DNA of 64,000 nucleotides, taken from assembly GCA_964653095.1 (NCBI GenBank), contig CAZZEH010000017.1:1-64000 (forward strand). Reading direction: 5' to 3'. A program made the translations under genes and the position numbers. This document shows, one piece after another, positions 9,187 to 17,736 of this stretch (positions are counted from its first letter, which is position 1; the number at the start of each line of letters is the position of its first letter). This DNA is from JAMLHH01 sp964653095 (GTDB lineage Bacteria > Bacteroidota > Bacteroidia > Chitinophagales > JADIYW01). Below the pieces are notes generated by a model. That model was not told the DNA's origin and made no database searches. It saw nothing but the letters and a program-made list of their open reading frames with translations.

Positions 9187-10626
9187 TTATGGGTGTTCTA
9201 TTTTTCCAACTATTTTTCCGATAAGTGTAGCTGTGGAGACTTCTTCTACCAAAACTCTTACATAATCACCCGGCTTACTGTCTTCTTTTGGAAAGACGAC
9301 CATTTTGTTTTGGTCGTTTCTGCCACAATATTCATTCTCATCTCTTTTGGAAGGCTTCTCTACCAATACAATGTGCTCTTTGCCTATATCGGCGAGATTC
9401 CGTTCCATGGAATGCCTGTTTTGAGCCTGTATGATTTCCTGTAATCTTCTCTTCTTATCGGTAAGATGTACATCATCTTCAAATTTTCTTGCAGCCAGTG
9501 TTCCGGGACGTACAGAGTAATAGAACATATAAGACATATCATACTTCACCTCTTCCATAAGAGATAGAGTATCCTGATGTTCTGACTCTGTTTCACCGCA
9601 GAATCCGGCTATCATATCAGATGAAATTCCGCACTCGGGAATTATTCTCCTGATAGCTTTGATTCTGTCCAAATACCATTCTCTGTCATAAGTACGATTC
9701 ATTCTTTTCAGCACTTCACTGTTTCCGGACTGAACAGGTAGGTGAATGTATTTACAAATGTTGTCGTATTTCGCCATCGTGTATAGTACATCGTCTGTCA
9801 TGTCTTTGGGATGAGAAGTGGAAAATCTTACGCGGAGGGAAGGGCTGACTTTGGCCACCATTTCAAGTAATTGAGCGAAATTGGTCTGAATTTCTCCTGA
9901 ATCGTTTTTCCATTTGTATGAATCGACATTTTGTCCCAAAAGAGTCACTTCTTTGTATCCGCGTTCTAAAAGATGCTGTGCTTCTTCCACTATTGATTTT
10001 GGATCCCGGCTTCTCTCTCGTCCTCTCGTAAACGGTACCACGCAAAAAGTACACATATTGTCACAACCGCGCATAATAGAAATGAAGGCAGTGACACCGT
10101 TTTTGTCCAAACGCACCGGCATGATGTCGGCATAAGTTTCTTCTCTCGAAAGAATAACGTTAACTGCTTTTTGTCCGGTTTCCGCCTCACTGATAAGTTG
10201 CGGCAATGTGCGGTAAGCGTCCGGGCCAACTACTATATCCACAATTTTTTCTTCGTTCAGCAGATTGGTTTTCAGCCTCTCAGCCATACAGCCCAAAAGC
10301 CCTACTAAGACGTCCGGCTTGATAGATTTAATTTTATTAAATTCGGTCAGTCTTCTTCGGACAGTCAGTTCTGCTTTTTCCCGTACAGAACAGGTATTAA
10401 TAAAGATAAGATCGGCTTCGCTAAAGTCCTGAGTGATGCTGTAACCACTGTCAAACAGAATAGAGGCTACAATTTCGCTGTCACTGAAATTCATTTGGCA
10501 TCCGTAACTTTCTATATAAAATTTTTTGGAACCCTGAGGCTGGATTGGCATATTCATTTCTAAAGCTTCACCCTGTCTTTCTTCGCCAATCTTATTGTTA
10601 GTGGGTTTTATCAGTACTCCGTCCAT
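9187..10626 (-). CDS. miaB: tRNA-2-methylthio-N6-dimethylallyladenosine synthase
   Basis: MiaB is a radical-SAM methylthiotransferase that adds the 2-methylthio group to i6A37 of tRNAs reading UNN codons. The 479-residue product has the UPF0004 domain beginning KKFYIESYGCQMN with cysteines for the auxiliary cluster, the radical-SAM triad in RGCDNMCTFCVVPFTRG, and a C-terminal TRAM domain. The start at 10626 gives a leader of about 20 bases from the candidate promoter; the alternative Met at 10557 also precedes the conserved domain. It is the first gene of the miaB-to-secG operon. Confidence 0.96.
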   Translation of the reverse strand: MDGVLIKPTNNKIGEERQGEALEMNMPIQPQGSKKFYIESYGCQMNFSDSEIVASILFDSGYSITQDFSEADLIFINTCSVREKAELTVRRRLTEFNKIKSIKPDVLVGLLGCMAERLKTNLLNEEKIVDIVVGPDAYRTLPQLISEAETGQKAVNVILSREETYADIMPVRLDKNGVTAFISIMRGCDNMCTFCVVPFTRGRERSRDPKSIVEEAQHLLERGYKEVTLLGQNVDSYKWKNDSGEIQTNFAQLLEMVAKVSPSLRVRFSTSHPKDMTDDVLYTMAKYDNICKYIHLPVQSGNSEVLKRMNRTYDREWYLDRIKAIRRIIPECGISSDMIAGFCGETESEHQDTLSLMEEVKYDMSYMFYYSVRPGTLAARKFEDDVHLTDKKRRLQEIIQAQNRHSMERNLADIGKEHIVLVEKPSKRDENEYCGRNDQNKMVVFPKEDSKPGDYVRVLVEEVSTATLIGKIVGKIEHP

Positions 10627-10653
10627 TTTTGATTGATAGTTTTAAAATTCACG

Positions 10654-10686
10654 TAAAGATAAGGCTAATTTGTACAATATGACAAA
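10654..10686 (-). promoter_or_regulatory. Candidate miaB operon promoter with palindromic operator
   Basis: Read on the minus strand, TTTG (10686-10683) and TATCTTTA (10661-10654) are 21 bases apart, close to the Bacteroidota -33/-7 pattern. A perfect 13-base palindrome, TGACAAATTGTCA, occupies 10680-10692 and covers the -33 box. It could be an operator. Confidence 0.5.
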
Positions 10687-10761
10687 TTGTCAGGGCTGTT
10701 TTTTGATAAAGTTTGTATTTAGAATAGTTCTTTATGAATAATTAGATTTGTTAGCTGATAT

Positions 10762-11619
10762 ATGGATTTCCTATCTGATATACAAAGAGAATGCGGGTTT
10801 AAAAATCCTCCGGCATTTCTGCGGAATTTATCCGGGGGTGATATTAATCAGGTGTGTAAGATAAAAGCTGATGGCAGAAGGTATGTGGTAAAAATGAACA
10901 ACAGATCCGGATATCCCAAAATGCTTGCAAAAGAATTTCGTGCTTTAAAGTTTTTATCTCAAAACAGTCCGTTGAAATACCCAGAGGTTTTAACTCATTT
11001 TGAGGCAGAGGACCGGCAGTTTTTGGTGATGGAATTTATTGAACCCGGAGCAAATTCAGAAACTGCTCAGGAGCTTTTAGGCAAAGGACTTGCCGGTCAG
11101 CACAGGTGTAGCCGCAATCAGTTTGGCTGGACTGAAGATAACTTTATCGGCTCGCTGCTACAACCAAACAGTTTTACAGACAGTTGGTCTGATTTTTATG
11201 CTCAGAACCGAATTCTATTTCAGGCAAAATTAGCTTTTGATTCTAACTTGCTGGAGCAGTCAGATTTGGCTCAGACAGAAAGATTGTGCAGCAGATTTAG
11301 TGAGTTAATACCTGAGGAAAAGCCAGCTCTTTTACATGGCGATTTGTGGAGTGGAAATTATTTGATTTCAGCAGACGGAATTCCGACTTTATATGATCCT
11401 GCCATTTACTTTGGACACAGAGAAATTGATCTTGCTATGACTCGTCTTTTTGGAGGTTTTGGCAAAACCTTTTATCGATCCTATACTGAAGAATTTTCAC
11501 CGGAGTCGGGATGGGAAGAAAGACTGCCTGTTTTTCAGCTTTATCCGTATCTGGTACATCTCAATTTGTTTGGTCGTTCTTATTTATCGTCAATCCGTGA
11601 AATTGTCAATAGATTTTAG
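10762..11619 (+). CDS. Fructosamine-3-kinase family protein
   Basis: The 285-residue cytosolic protein has the kinase-like fold of the fructosamine kinase family (PF03881). An N-lobe lysine lies in YVVKMN (Lys44) and a conserved Glu in KEFRAL. The Brenner-type catalytic loop HGDLWSGN spans residues 192-199, followed by the metal-binding Asp212 in YDPAIYFGHREIDLAM. Such enzymes phosphorylate ketoamine adducts on proteins or amino acids, leading to deglycation. Length is typical for the family. It is transcribed divergently from miaB over a 135-base gap and has no operon partner. Confidence 0.9.
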   Translation: MDFLSDIQRECGFKNPPAFLRNLSGGDINQVCKIKADGRRYVVKMNNRSGYPKMLAKEFRALKFLSQNSPLKYPEVLTHFEAEDRQFLVMEFIEPGANSETAQELLGKGLAGQHRCSRNQFGWTEDNFIGSLLQPNSFTDSWSDFYAQNRILFQAKLAFDSNLLEQSDLAQTERLCSRFSELIPEEKPALLHGDLWSGNYLISADGIPTLYDPAIYFGHREIDLAMTRLFGGFGKTFYRSYTEEFSPESGWEERLPVFQLYPYLVHLNLFGRSYLSSIREIVNRF

Positions 11620-11667
11620 ATTGATTAAAAGAAAAATATATGCGGATTATCACCTCATTTATTTAAG

Positions 11668-11690
11668 GTCTATTTTATAATTACACAAAA
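11668..11690 (+). repeat. Solo IS630-type terminal sequence
   Basis: The start GTCTATTTTATAATTACAC is nearly identical to the sequence at 13737-13758 that precedes the dead IS630 transposase (one mismatch in the first 22 bases). Its first ten bases are exactly inverted at 14929-14938. No transposase lies next to this copy. Confidence 0.7.
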
Positions 11691-11718
11691 ATTGTTAAAA
11701 AGTGTCGCCTTTGGTCTG

Positions 11719-11861
11719 ATGCGGTTTGATTAACGAAATGGATAAAATCGAGACGATAGACAGAGAACCACACAGAGACTCAGCACTCAAAAAGATATCT
11801 GATTCATCTTCTCATTTTCAAACTTCTCGCCTTTTCAAAAATCCTTAACTAAATGGCATTG
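11719..11861. repeat. Degenerate copy of the 43.7-kb MITE
   Basis: The right end TTAACTAAATGGCATTG (11845-11861) matches the right end of the MITE at 43789-43805 in 16 of 17 bases. A weaker left end, ATGCGGTTTGATTAAC (11719-11734), matches the left end in 12 of 16. The spacing (143 bases against 133) is similar. No flanking duplication is visible. Confidence 0.45.
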
Positions 11862-12101
11862 GACGAGAAGTTTTTTCCTTCTTGACTCTAAATTGCCACC
11901 TCCAATAGCTATTTGATGGTACATTCATTCATCGACATATTGACATCTTAATATTTCGTTGATTAGAGATGATTTCATTTTTACTGTACTATCTTTGATA
12001 TGAATCATTGTTTTCAGGTATTTTGCATAAAAGGCTATCGATAGTTATTTTCGCAATGATGTCAATGAATTTGAGAGGAACACAGAAAAAAGGATAATAG
12101 A

Positions 12102-12533
12102 GTGCTTTCAAAAAAGACCAAATACGCTATCAACGCACTTGTTTACATTGCTAAACATCAGGAGGGTCAACCTATACCGGTGAGTAAAATTTCTGAAGAA
12201 CAAAATATCTCTCAGAAATTTCTGGAGTCTATATTGACTGAACTTAAAAACGTAAGGATACTCAATAGTAAAAGAGGTAAACTCGGAGGTTATTCTCTCA
12301 ACGGGAGTCCGGATGAAATCCACATGGCAAAGATTATACGACTGTTTGATGGCCCAATTGCTCTTCTCCCGTGCGTGTCTCATCAATTCTACGAACGCTG
12401 TGAAGAATGTATAGATGAAGAAACCTGCGGAATCCGACAAGTGGCGATGGAAATTCATCGTGAGACTGTGCAAAGATTAAAAGAAGCGACTCTTTCAGAC
12501 ATCATTAAAAGAGAATCCAATCTTAAAAAATAA
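12102..12533 (+). CDS. Rrf2 family transcriptional regulator
   Basis: This 143-residue DNA-binding protein starts at a GTG codon preceded by AAAGGA at about 12088-12093, one of the few Shine-Dalgarno-like sites here. The winged helix spans residues 1-80 (KTKYAINALVYIA at the start, then the recognition region ISQKFLESIL and the RGKLGGY wing). Cysteines 91, 100, 103 and 109 lie where IscR-type members bind a cluster, so it may sense iron-sulfur status, redox or cysteine supply. The next gene is a CysP/PiT permease and a palindrome lies between them, suggesting local control of anion uptake, comparable to CymR/CysR-type sulfur regulators. That link is inferred. Confidence 0.92.
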   Translation: MLSKKTKYAINALVYIAKHQEGQPIPVSKISEEQNISQKFLESILTELKNVRILNSKRGKLGGYSLNGSPDEIHMAKIIRLFDGPIALLPCVSHQFYERCEECIDEETCGIRQVAMEIHRETVQRLKEATLSDIIKRESNLKK

Positions 12534-12549
12534 TTTTTTAATTTTAATT

Positions 12550-12588
12550 CCTACTTATGTGGTAGGTTTAATGGATTTTATATCTTTG
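12550..12588 (+). promoter_or_regulatory. Candidate promoter and operator of the permease gene
   Basis: CCTAC at 12550-12554 and GTAGG at 12562-12566 form a perfect 5-base inverted repeat around TTATGTG, followed by TATCTTTG (12581-12588), an exact match to the Bacteroidota -7 consensus. The palindrome covers the -33 position, as expected of a repressor site. The adjacent Rrf2 protein is the obvious candidate ligand. Confidence 0.5.
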
Positions 12589-12715
12589 TAACTCAAATTT
12601 TAATACGGTATGTCTATTCTGATTCCGTTCAGTGTCATTCAATTTAATGCATAGAGATACTTTATCCATTTAGTTCATATTCATTCACTTTATATCAAAT
12701 CAAAATTCAATCTCA

Positions 12716-13735
12716 ATGTCAGAGTTAATTCACCCATTGACCATCCCATTTTTATTATCCATGTTCCTAGCTATCAATATGGGAGGAAGCGGTACAGCTC
12801 CCGCATTTTCTGCTGCATACGGAGCTAATATCATCAGACGTAGCGCTATCCCCGGACTTTTTGGTGTCATGGTACTCGCAGGAGCTTTGCTCGCGGGTAA
12901 AGAAGTGACACTCACTTTAGGTGAAGGGTTATTAGCCCCATCTTTATTTACTCCGTTTAACACTTCTATTATTTTGCTTTCGATAGGATTATCCTTGCTG
13001 GTTGCCAATCTAATCGGAGTACCACAATCCACCAGTCAATCTACCGTACTCGCTATAGCAGGAGCAGCAACAGCCTTAGAAGAATTAAACACTCATAAAC
13101 TTTTTTATGAAATTATCCCGGCGTGGGTCATTCTTCCCATCTTCAGTTTTATCCTGATGTTTGGGTTTTTAAAATGGATTTTTCCGATGATAAAAAGCAC
13201 TGTTCCCTCCAGTAGCTTTTCTCAGCTGAGAGAGCATAAAGGATTAAAAGCGGTCTTGATTTTATCTTCTCTCTACGTGGCATTCTCCATCGGAGCCAAC
13301 AATGTGGCCAATGCCGCTGCTCCGATTGCTTCATTGACTGCAAACGAGATTGGACAAGGGGCCATTCAAAATTTTAGGCCGATTATTATCTTATCCGTTT
13401 TGATTGTGGCTCCTTGTTTTGCCATAGGGAGTTCTCTCCTTGGTCATGAAGTTACTAAGAAGACAGGTAAAGAAATCATCGAAGTATCTCCATTTCAAGC
13501 TACCATTATCGCCGTGATTACGGCAAGTTTACTTCTTTTGGCTTCTGTCTTCAAAGGGATTCCGACCTCATTGGTACAATTGAATGTAGCAGCTTTTATT
13601 GCGCTTAGTATTCATAAAAAAGGATACAGAGCAACATTTCAAAACAACACAATCAAAAGGTTTTTTCTGGTTTGGGCTGTAGCTCCTTTCTTTGCTTACT
13701 TTCTCACTTTTACCCTTATTGCTATGTTTACATAA
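12716..13735 (+). CDS. PiT-family anion permease, possibly CysP-like sulfate permease
   Basis: The 339-residue inner-membrane protein has about ten hydrophobic segments and the duplicated PiT architecture. The first half-repeat reads FLAINMGGSGTAPAFSAAYGA and the second has SIGANNVANAAAP, where phosphate carriers usually show GAND. Its short length and the first-repeat wording recall the CysP branch of the family (sulfate permease of Bacillus), not the roughly 500-residue Pit phosphate carriers. The Rrf2 regulator upstream supports a sulfur role. Phosphate cannot be excluded. The gene ends one base before an IS630 end, and a second such end lies upstream of the regulator. Confidence 0.82.
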   Translation: MSELIHPLTIPFLLSMFLAINMGGSGTAPAFSAAYGANIIRRSAIPGLFGVMVLAGALLAGKEVTLTLGEGLLAPSLFTPFNTSIILLSIGLSLLVANLIGVPQSTSQSTVLAIAGAATALEELNTHKLFYEIIPAWVILPIFSFILMFGFLKWIFPMIKSTVPSSSFSQLREHKGLKAVLILSSLYVAFSIGANNVANAAAPIASLTANEIGQGAIQNFRPIIILSVLIVAPCFAIGSSLLGHEVTKKTGKEIIEVSPFQATIIAVITASLLLLASVFKGIPTSLVQLNVAAFIALSIHKKGYRATFQNNTIKRFFLVWAVAPFFAYFLTFTLIAMFT

Positions 13736-13736
13736 A

Positions 13737-14938
13737 GTCTATTCTATAATTACACAAATAGTAATTAATTTTGTCTTCATAAAGTAATGCTATGGGCAGA
13801 CCGACCTTAAAAATAAACAACTATCGTCCCGAAGAAATTAAAGCCATGTTTCGGGATGACGAACGCTACACGATAGGCTTACGGCTTTATGCGGTCTATC
13901 AGGTGTCCTTAGGGCAATCGAGCCGGAAGCTCGAAGAGCTCTACAATACCAGCTTCAAACAAATAACCAATTGGGTACACCGATTCGAACAAGAGGGTAT
14001 AGATGGGCTAAGAGATAAAGAAGGCAGAGGCAGGACATCTCGGTTAAATGAAACGCAGCGCAAACGTATAGCAACTTTACTAAGAGAGTCTCCGGAAGAT
14101 TACGGCTACAACAGCGCAACCTGGACAGGTCCAATGCTCATAGAGTGGATTGGTCAAGAATACAATATTCACTATAAGAAGGCACAAATATATAATATAA
14201 TCAAAAGTCTTGGATTTAGCTATCAGCGCAGCAGAGGTATATTTCCCGAAGCAGACAAGCAAAAGCAGGAAGAGTTCAAAGAGACATTAAAAAAAACTTC
14301 TCGAAAAACTTGACGCTGTGTTATTATATGAAGATGAGTGCTCCTTATCAAACACCGCAACCGTAGGCTATCAATGGTCGCATAGAGGGAAGCAACCACA
14401 GATATTATGTAAGCAAAAGAAGCGAGAGCGGCAAACTCTATTTGGCAGCTATGATTACGAAAGCGGGCAAATTACCGTTAGTTTTGCAGAGAAAGGCAAT
14501 AGCCAAACATTCAAACATTCAAAAAGCACCCTAAGCTGTCTTTAGTTTTTTTACCACCTTACAGTCCTGACCTCAATGCAGTAGAACGAGCTTAGTGGCA
14601 CATGAGAAAGAAAATAACACATAACAGGTGTTTAATACCAATTTAAAATTCAAAATAGACCGATAAAGCGAAGTCTTATTCTGGTATTATGCCGTGGTTA
14701 CAAACAAATAGAACAATGAGATAAAATCGAAATTGATCTATATTGTTTGCCCAAACGGTATAAAATCGCTAAAGGAACGAAAAGTAGAATTTTGGAAAAT
14801 GTTCTCCCATTTCTTAAAGCCAAACAATGAGCTAAAACAAGTTTGTGAAATAAATTATTAGACCTCATTTATTTTAGAATTTACTTAATGTATGTGTAAT
14901 AATTATCACCAACAACTTAGATTTATTCTAAAATAGAC
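13737..14938 (+). mobile_element. Degenerate IS630-family insertion sequence
   Basis: The left end GTCTATTCTATAATTACAC starts at 13737. The outer right end is TAAAATAGAC at 14929-14938, the reverse complement of GTCTATTTTA. Another end-like sequence, CAAAATAGAC, lies inside at 14651-14660, and the stretch 14862-14920 repeats parts of the end in degenerate form, so more than one insertion or rearrangement may be recorded. The transposase inside is dead. IS630 elements normally duplicate a TA dinucleotide; no clean duplication is seen. Confidence 0.75.
13792..14861 (+). pseudogene. IS630 family transposase, broken
   Basis: The N-terminal helix-turn-helix part is readable from 13792 to 14313 (MGRPTLKINNYRPEEIK onward, with a second winged helix around KDKEGRGRTSRL-like sequence). 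An A8 run at 14289-14296 carries a one-base shift; the next frame continues with KLDAVLLYEDECS, containing the first catalytic Asp. After GNSQTFK about 35 codons with the second catalytic Asp are missing. FLPPYSPDLNAVERA with the final catalytic Glu is readable near 14550-14593 but is followed by an in-frame TAG. A C-terminal piece FWKMFSHFLKPNNELKQV ends at 14861. With at least three lesions it cannot be active. Confidence 0.88.
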
Positions 14939-14998
14939 TTCACGTGTGTTATTGATGTGATTTACAGAAAATCTTAAGGTATTTCATTGTTAAATCCC

Positions 14999-15006
14999 TA
15001 ACTTTG
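14999..15006 (+). promoter_or_regulatory. Candidate -7 box of the nuo operon
   Basis: TAACTTTG fits TAnnTTTG and lies 20 bases before the nuoA start codon and about 60 bases after the IS630 right end. No good -33 match is seen at the standard distance. It is the only promoter-like site between the IS remnant and nuoA. Confidence 0.4.
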
Positions 15007-15025
15007 ATGCGTATTTTATTTCAGT

Positions 15026-15388
15026 ATGAGCAGCACTATAGATTTTTTACCAATTTTTATTCAGTTTGTAGTTGCCTTTGGGTTTGTAGCGACCACTTTA
15101 ATTTTAGCAGCATTGATTGGCCCCAAAACGAGCGGGGTAGTGAAAGATTTAAGCTTTGAATGCGGGGTGGAATCCTATGGGAATGCCCGAGCGCCATTTT
15201 CTGTAAAGTTTTTTTTGGCAGCAATATTATTTGTGGTCTTTGATGTGGAGGTGATATTTATGTATCCCTGGGCAGTCAACTTTAGAGATATGGGCATAGA
15301 GGGTCTGATTAAAATCAGCTTCTTTATAGGTTCTCTTCTTATAGGATTTGTTTATGTAATCAATAAAGGTGGATTGGATTGGGATTAA
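15026..15388 (+). CDS. nuoA: NADH-quinone oxidoreductase subunit A
   Basis: NuoA is a small membrane subunit of respiratory complex I, at the junction with the peripheral arm. The 120-residue product has three membrane helices (about 10-32, 65-83, 92-113). The conserved loop between the first two reads FECGVES and is followed by the FDVEVIFMYPWA motif in the second helix. It is the first of fourteen nuo genes, 43 bases upstream of nuoB. Confidence 0.97.
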   Translation: MSSTIDFLPIFIQFVVAFGFVATTLILAALIGPKTSGVVKDLSFECGVESYGNARAPFSVKFFLAAILFVVFDVEVIFMYPWAVNFRDMGIEGLIKISFFIGSLLIGFVYVINKGGLDWD

Positions 15389-15431
15389 CTGTTTATAATG
15401 CGGTTCGTATTGAAATGTTAATGTTTAAATT

Positions 15432-15995
15432 ATGTCTTTAGCAAAAGGTACTTCGATTACGTTAGAAGCTCCCCCTCAAGGAGTAGAAGGACAGGGCTTT
15501 TTTGCCACTTCATTGGATCAGATAGTAGGACTGGCACGTAAAAACTCTTTATGGCCTTTGCCGTTTGCGACATCTTGCTGCGGTATAGAATTTATGTCCA
15601 CGATGTCTGCAACATATGATTTGGCTCAGTTTGGTTCAGAGCGCTTGTCATTTTCGCCGAGACAGGCGGATGTGTTAATGGTGATGGGAACAATTGCCAA
15701 AAAAATGGGGCCGATACTTAGGCAGGTTTATACTCAAATGGCAGAGCCGAGATGGGTGATGGCCATTGGGGCTTGTGCGACGAGCGGAGGAATTTTTCAG
15801 TCTTACAGTGTTTTACAGGGAATCGATAAAATTATTCCTGTGGATGTATATGTACCCGGATGCCCTCCGAGACCGGAGCAAATTTTACAGGGGATTTTAA
15901 AACTTCAGGAAATAGTACAAAACGAGTCTGTCAGAAGGAGAAACTCTCCCGAGTACAAAACATTGTTAAGGTCATACGGTATTGATATTCAGTAA
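15432..15995 (+). CDS. nuoB: NADH-quinone oxidoreductase subunit B
   Basis: NuoB carries the terminal N2 [4Fe-4S] cluster that reduces quinone. In this 187-residue protein the ligands are Cys49 and Cys50 (SCCGIEF), Cys115 (GACATSGG) and Cys144 (VPGCPPRPE). The tandem cysteine pair is diagnostic of the subunit. It starts 43 bases after nuoA and is followed by nuoC after 5 bases. Confidence 0.98.
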   Translation: MSLAKGTSITLEAPPQGVEGQGFFATSLDQIVGLARKNSLWPLPFATSCCGIEFMSTMSATYDLAQFGSERLSFSPRQADVLMVMGTIAKKMGPILRQVYTQMAEPRWVMAIGACATSGGIFQSYSVLQGIDKIIPVDVYVPGCPPRPEQILQGILKLQEIVQNESVRRRNSPEYKTLLRSYGIDIQ

Positions 15996-16000
15996 AGATT

Positions 16001-16516
16001 ATGGCATTGGACATACAACAAGTTTTGCAGCGTTTAAATACTCAATTCGAAGGAGATTTGGGTAATATAGAAGAAGGCTATGGGATTACCACAGTTCAAG
16101 TGCGTAAATCTCATATTTATGAAGTAATTAAATATCTGAAGGAAGAACTTTCTTTTATTCTACTGACAGATATAACTGCCATACAGTTTCCGGATTATGA
16201 GCCTGAAATGCGTTATGCGGTTGTGTATCACATTCACAATCTGTTTGATAATATTCGTTTGAGACTGAGAGTGTTTTTGCCTGAAGAAAACCCTGAAATA
16301 GTTAGTATGGCATCACTTTTTTCAAGCGCAAACTGGCAGGAGAGAGAAGCGTATGATTTTTTTGGAGTTATTTTTAAAGACCATCCAAATTTAAAGCGCA
16401 TTCTGAATATGGATGAAATGGAAATTTTTCCTATGCGAAAAGAATATCCGATGGAAGATGGCGGAAGAGTGGATATTGATGACAGATTCTTTGGTAGATC
16501 AATTCATAATGAATAA
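16001..16516 (+). CDS. nuoC: NADH-quinone oxidoreductase subunit C
   Basis: This is the 30-kDa-type subunit of the peripheral arm, 171 residues, and is not fused to NuoD. The signature is WQEREAYDFFGVIFKDHPNLKRIL at about residues 111-134, followed by the FPMRKEYPM end. It has no cofactor and supports the quinone-binding module. Two bases separate it from nuoD. Confidence 0.96.
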   Translation: MALDIQQVLQRLNTQFEGDLGNIEEGYGITTVQVRKSHIYEVIKYLKEELSFILLTDITAIQFPDYEPEMRYAVVYHIHNLFDNIRLRLRVFLPEENPEIVSMASLFSSANWQEREAYDFFGVIFKDHPNLKRILNMDEMEIFPMRKEYPMEDGGRVDIDDRFFGRSIHNE

Positions 16517-16518
16517 AT

Positions 16519-17736
16519 ATGTCTGTAAGAAGATTTGAAGAGTATATAAAGAAGCATGAGCACGACCCGGATCGTGAATTGCATATTTTAAACTTTGGAC
16601 CTACACACCCTTCCACACACGGTATTTTCCAAAATATCTTACTGATGGATGGCGAGACCATCTTAGACTCTGAACCAACGATTGGATATATACATCGGGC
16701 TTTTGAAAAAATTGCAGAACGTCGTTCGTTTTATCAGATTACTACATTGACAGACCGAATGAACTATTGTTCTGCACCTATTAATAATATAGGCTGGCAA
16801 ATGACTGTAGAAAAGCTTGCCGGAATAGAAATTCCAAAAAGGGCACAGTACATTCGGGTGATTCTGATGGAGCTGGCAAGAATTACCGACCATCTTATTT
16901 GTAATTCGGTAATCGGTGTGGACACGGGAGCTTTGACAGGATTCCTTTATGTGTATCAGATTCGGGAAAAAGTATATGATATCTATGAGCAAATTTGCGG
17001 AGGGCGACTGACCTCCAATATTGGTCGTATTGGCGGAATGGAGAGAGATATCACTCCCGAAATTATCGCCATGATATACGATGTGCTGGAATTTGCCAAG
17101 AAAACTTTTAAGGAGTTTGAAATACTGATGAATCGGAACAGGATTTTCATGGATCGAACCATAAATGTAGGCAGTATCAGTGCCGAACGGGCGTTGAACT
17201 ACGGCTTTACCGGGCCTAATCTCAGAGCAGCCGGGGTAGATTATGATGTTCGGGTCATGGAGCCATATTCTTCTTATGAAGATTTTAAGTTTAGTGTTCC
17301 TGTTGGGACATCCGGCGATTGTTACGATCGTTACTGTGTCAGACAGGCTGAAATTTGGGAGAGTATATCAATTATAGAGCAGGCTCTTAAAGACCTTCCG
17401 GACGGCAACTTTTATGCAGATGCTCCGGAATTTGTTTTTCCTCCCAAACAGCATGTGTATCACAATATGGAGGCCTTAATCTATCACTTTAAGGTAATTA
17501 TGGGCGAGTGGCCTATGCCGGTAGGTGAAGTGTATCACGCAGTAGAAGGCGGTAATGGCGAACTGGGTTTTTACTTGGTCAGTGACGGAGGCCGGACTCC
17601 TTTCAGACTGCACTTTAGAAGACCATGCTTTATATATTATCAGGCTTATGCTGAAATGATTAAAGGAAGTATGCTGTCGGATGCGGTAGCTACTTTGAGT
17701 AGTTTAAATGTAATTGCAGGAGAATTAGATGCTTAA
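16519..17736 (+). CDS. nuoD: NADH-quinone oxidoreductase subunit D
   Basis: The 49-kDa-type subunit forms most of the quinone-binding pocket with NuoB. The 405-residue product contains FGPTHPSTHG near residue 27, the conserved GYIHRAFEKIAE segment, NRIFMDRT and, at the C-terminus, DAVATLSSLNVIAGELD. The family derives from the large subunit of NiFe hydrogenases but lacks the nickel ligands. Its stop overlaps the start of nuoE by 8 bases if the first ATG of nuoE is used. Confidence 0.98.
   Translation: MSVRRFEEYIKKHEHDPDRELHILNFGPTHPSTHGIFQNILLMDGETILDSEPTIGYIHRAFEKIAERRSFYQITTLTDRMNYCSAPINNIGWQMTVEKLAGIEIPKRAQYIRVILMELARITDHLICNSVIGVDTGALTGFLYVYQIREKVYDIYEQICGGRLTSNIGRIGGMERDITPEIIAMIYDVLEFAKKTFKEFEILMNRNRIFMDRTINVGSISAERALNYGFTGPNLRAAGVDYDVRVMEPYSSYEDFKFSVPVGTSGDCYDRYCVRQAEIWESISIIEQALKDLPDGNFYADAPEFVFPPKQHVYHNMEALIYHFKVIMGEWPMPVGEVYHAVEGGNGELGFYLVSDGGRTPFRLHFRRPCFIYYQAYAEMIKGSMLSDAVATLSSLNVIAGELDA

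Larger units (their letters stand above)
11620..12101. other. Gene-free stretch with mobile-element debris
   Basis: No credible gene lies in these 482 bases. They hold a solo IS630-type end (11668-11690), a degenerate copy of the MITE that interrupts the AbiE toxin (about 11719-11861), a 9-base inverted repeat AACTTCTCG/CGAGAAGTT (11821-11829 and 11864-11872) followed by a T-run that could terminate transcription, and a TATCTTTG box at 11990-11997 which may be the -7 element of the Rrf2 gene. Confidence 0.6.
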
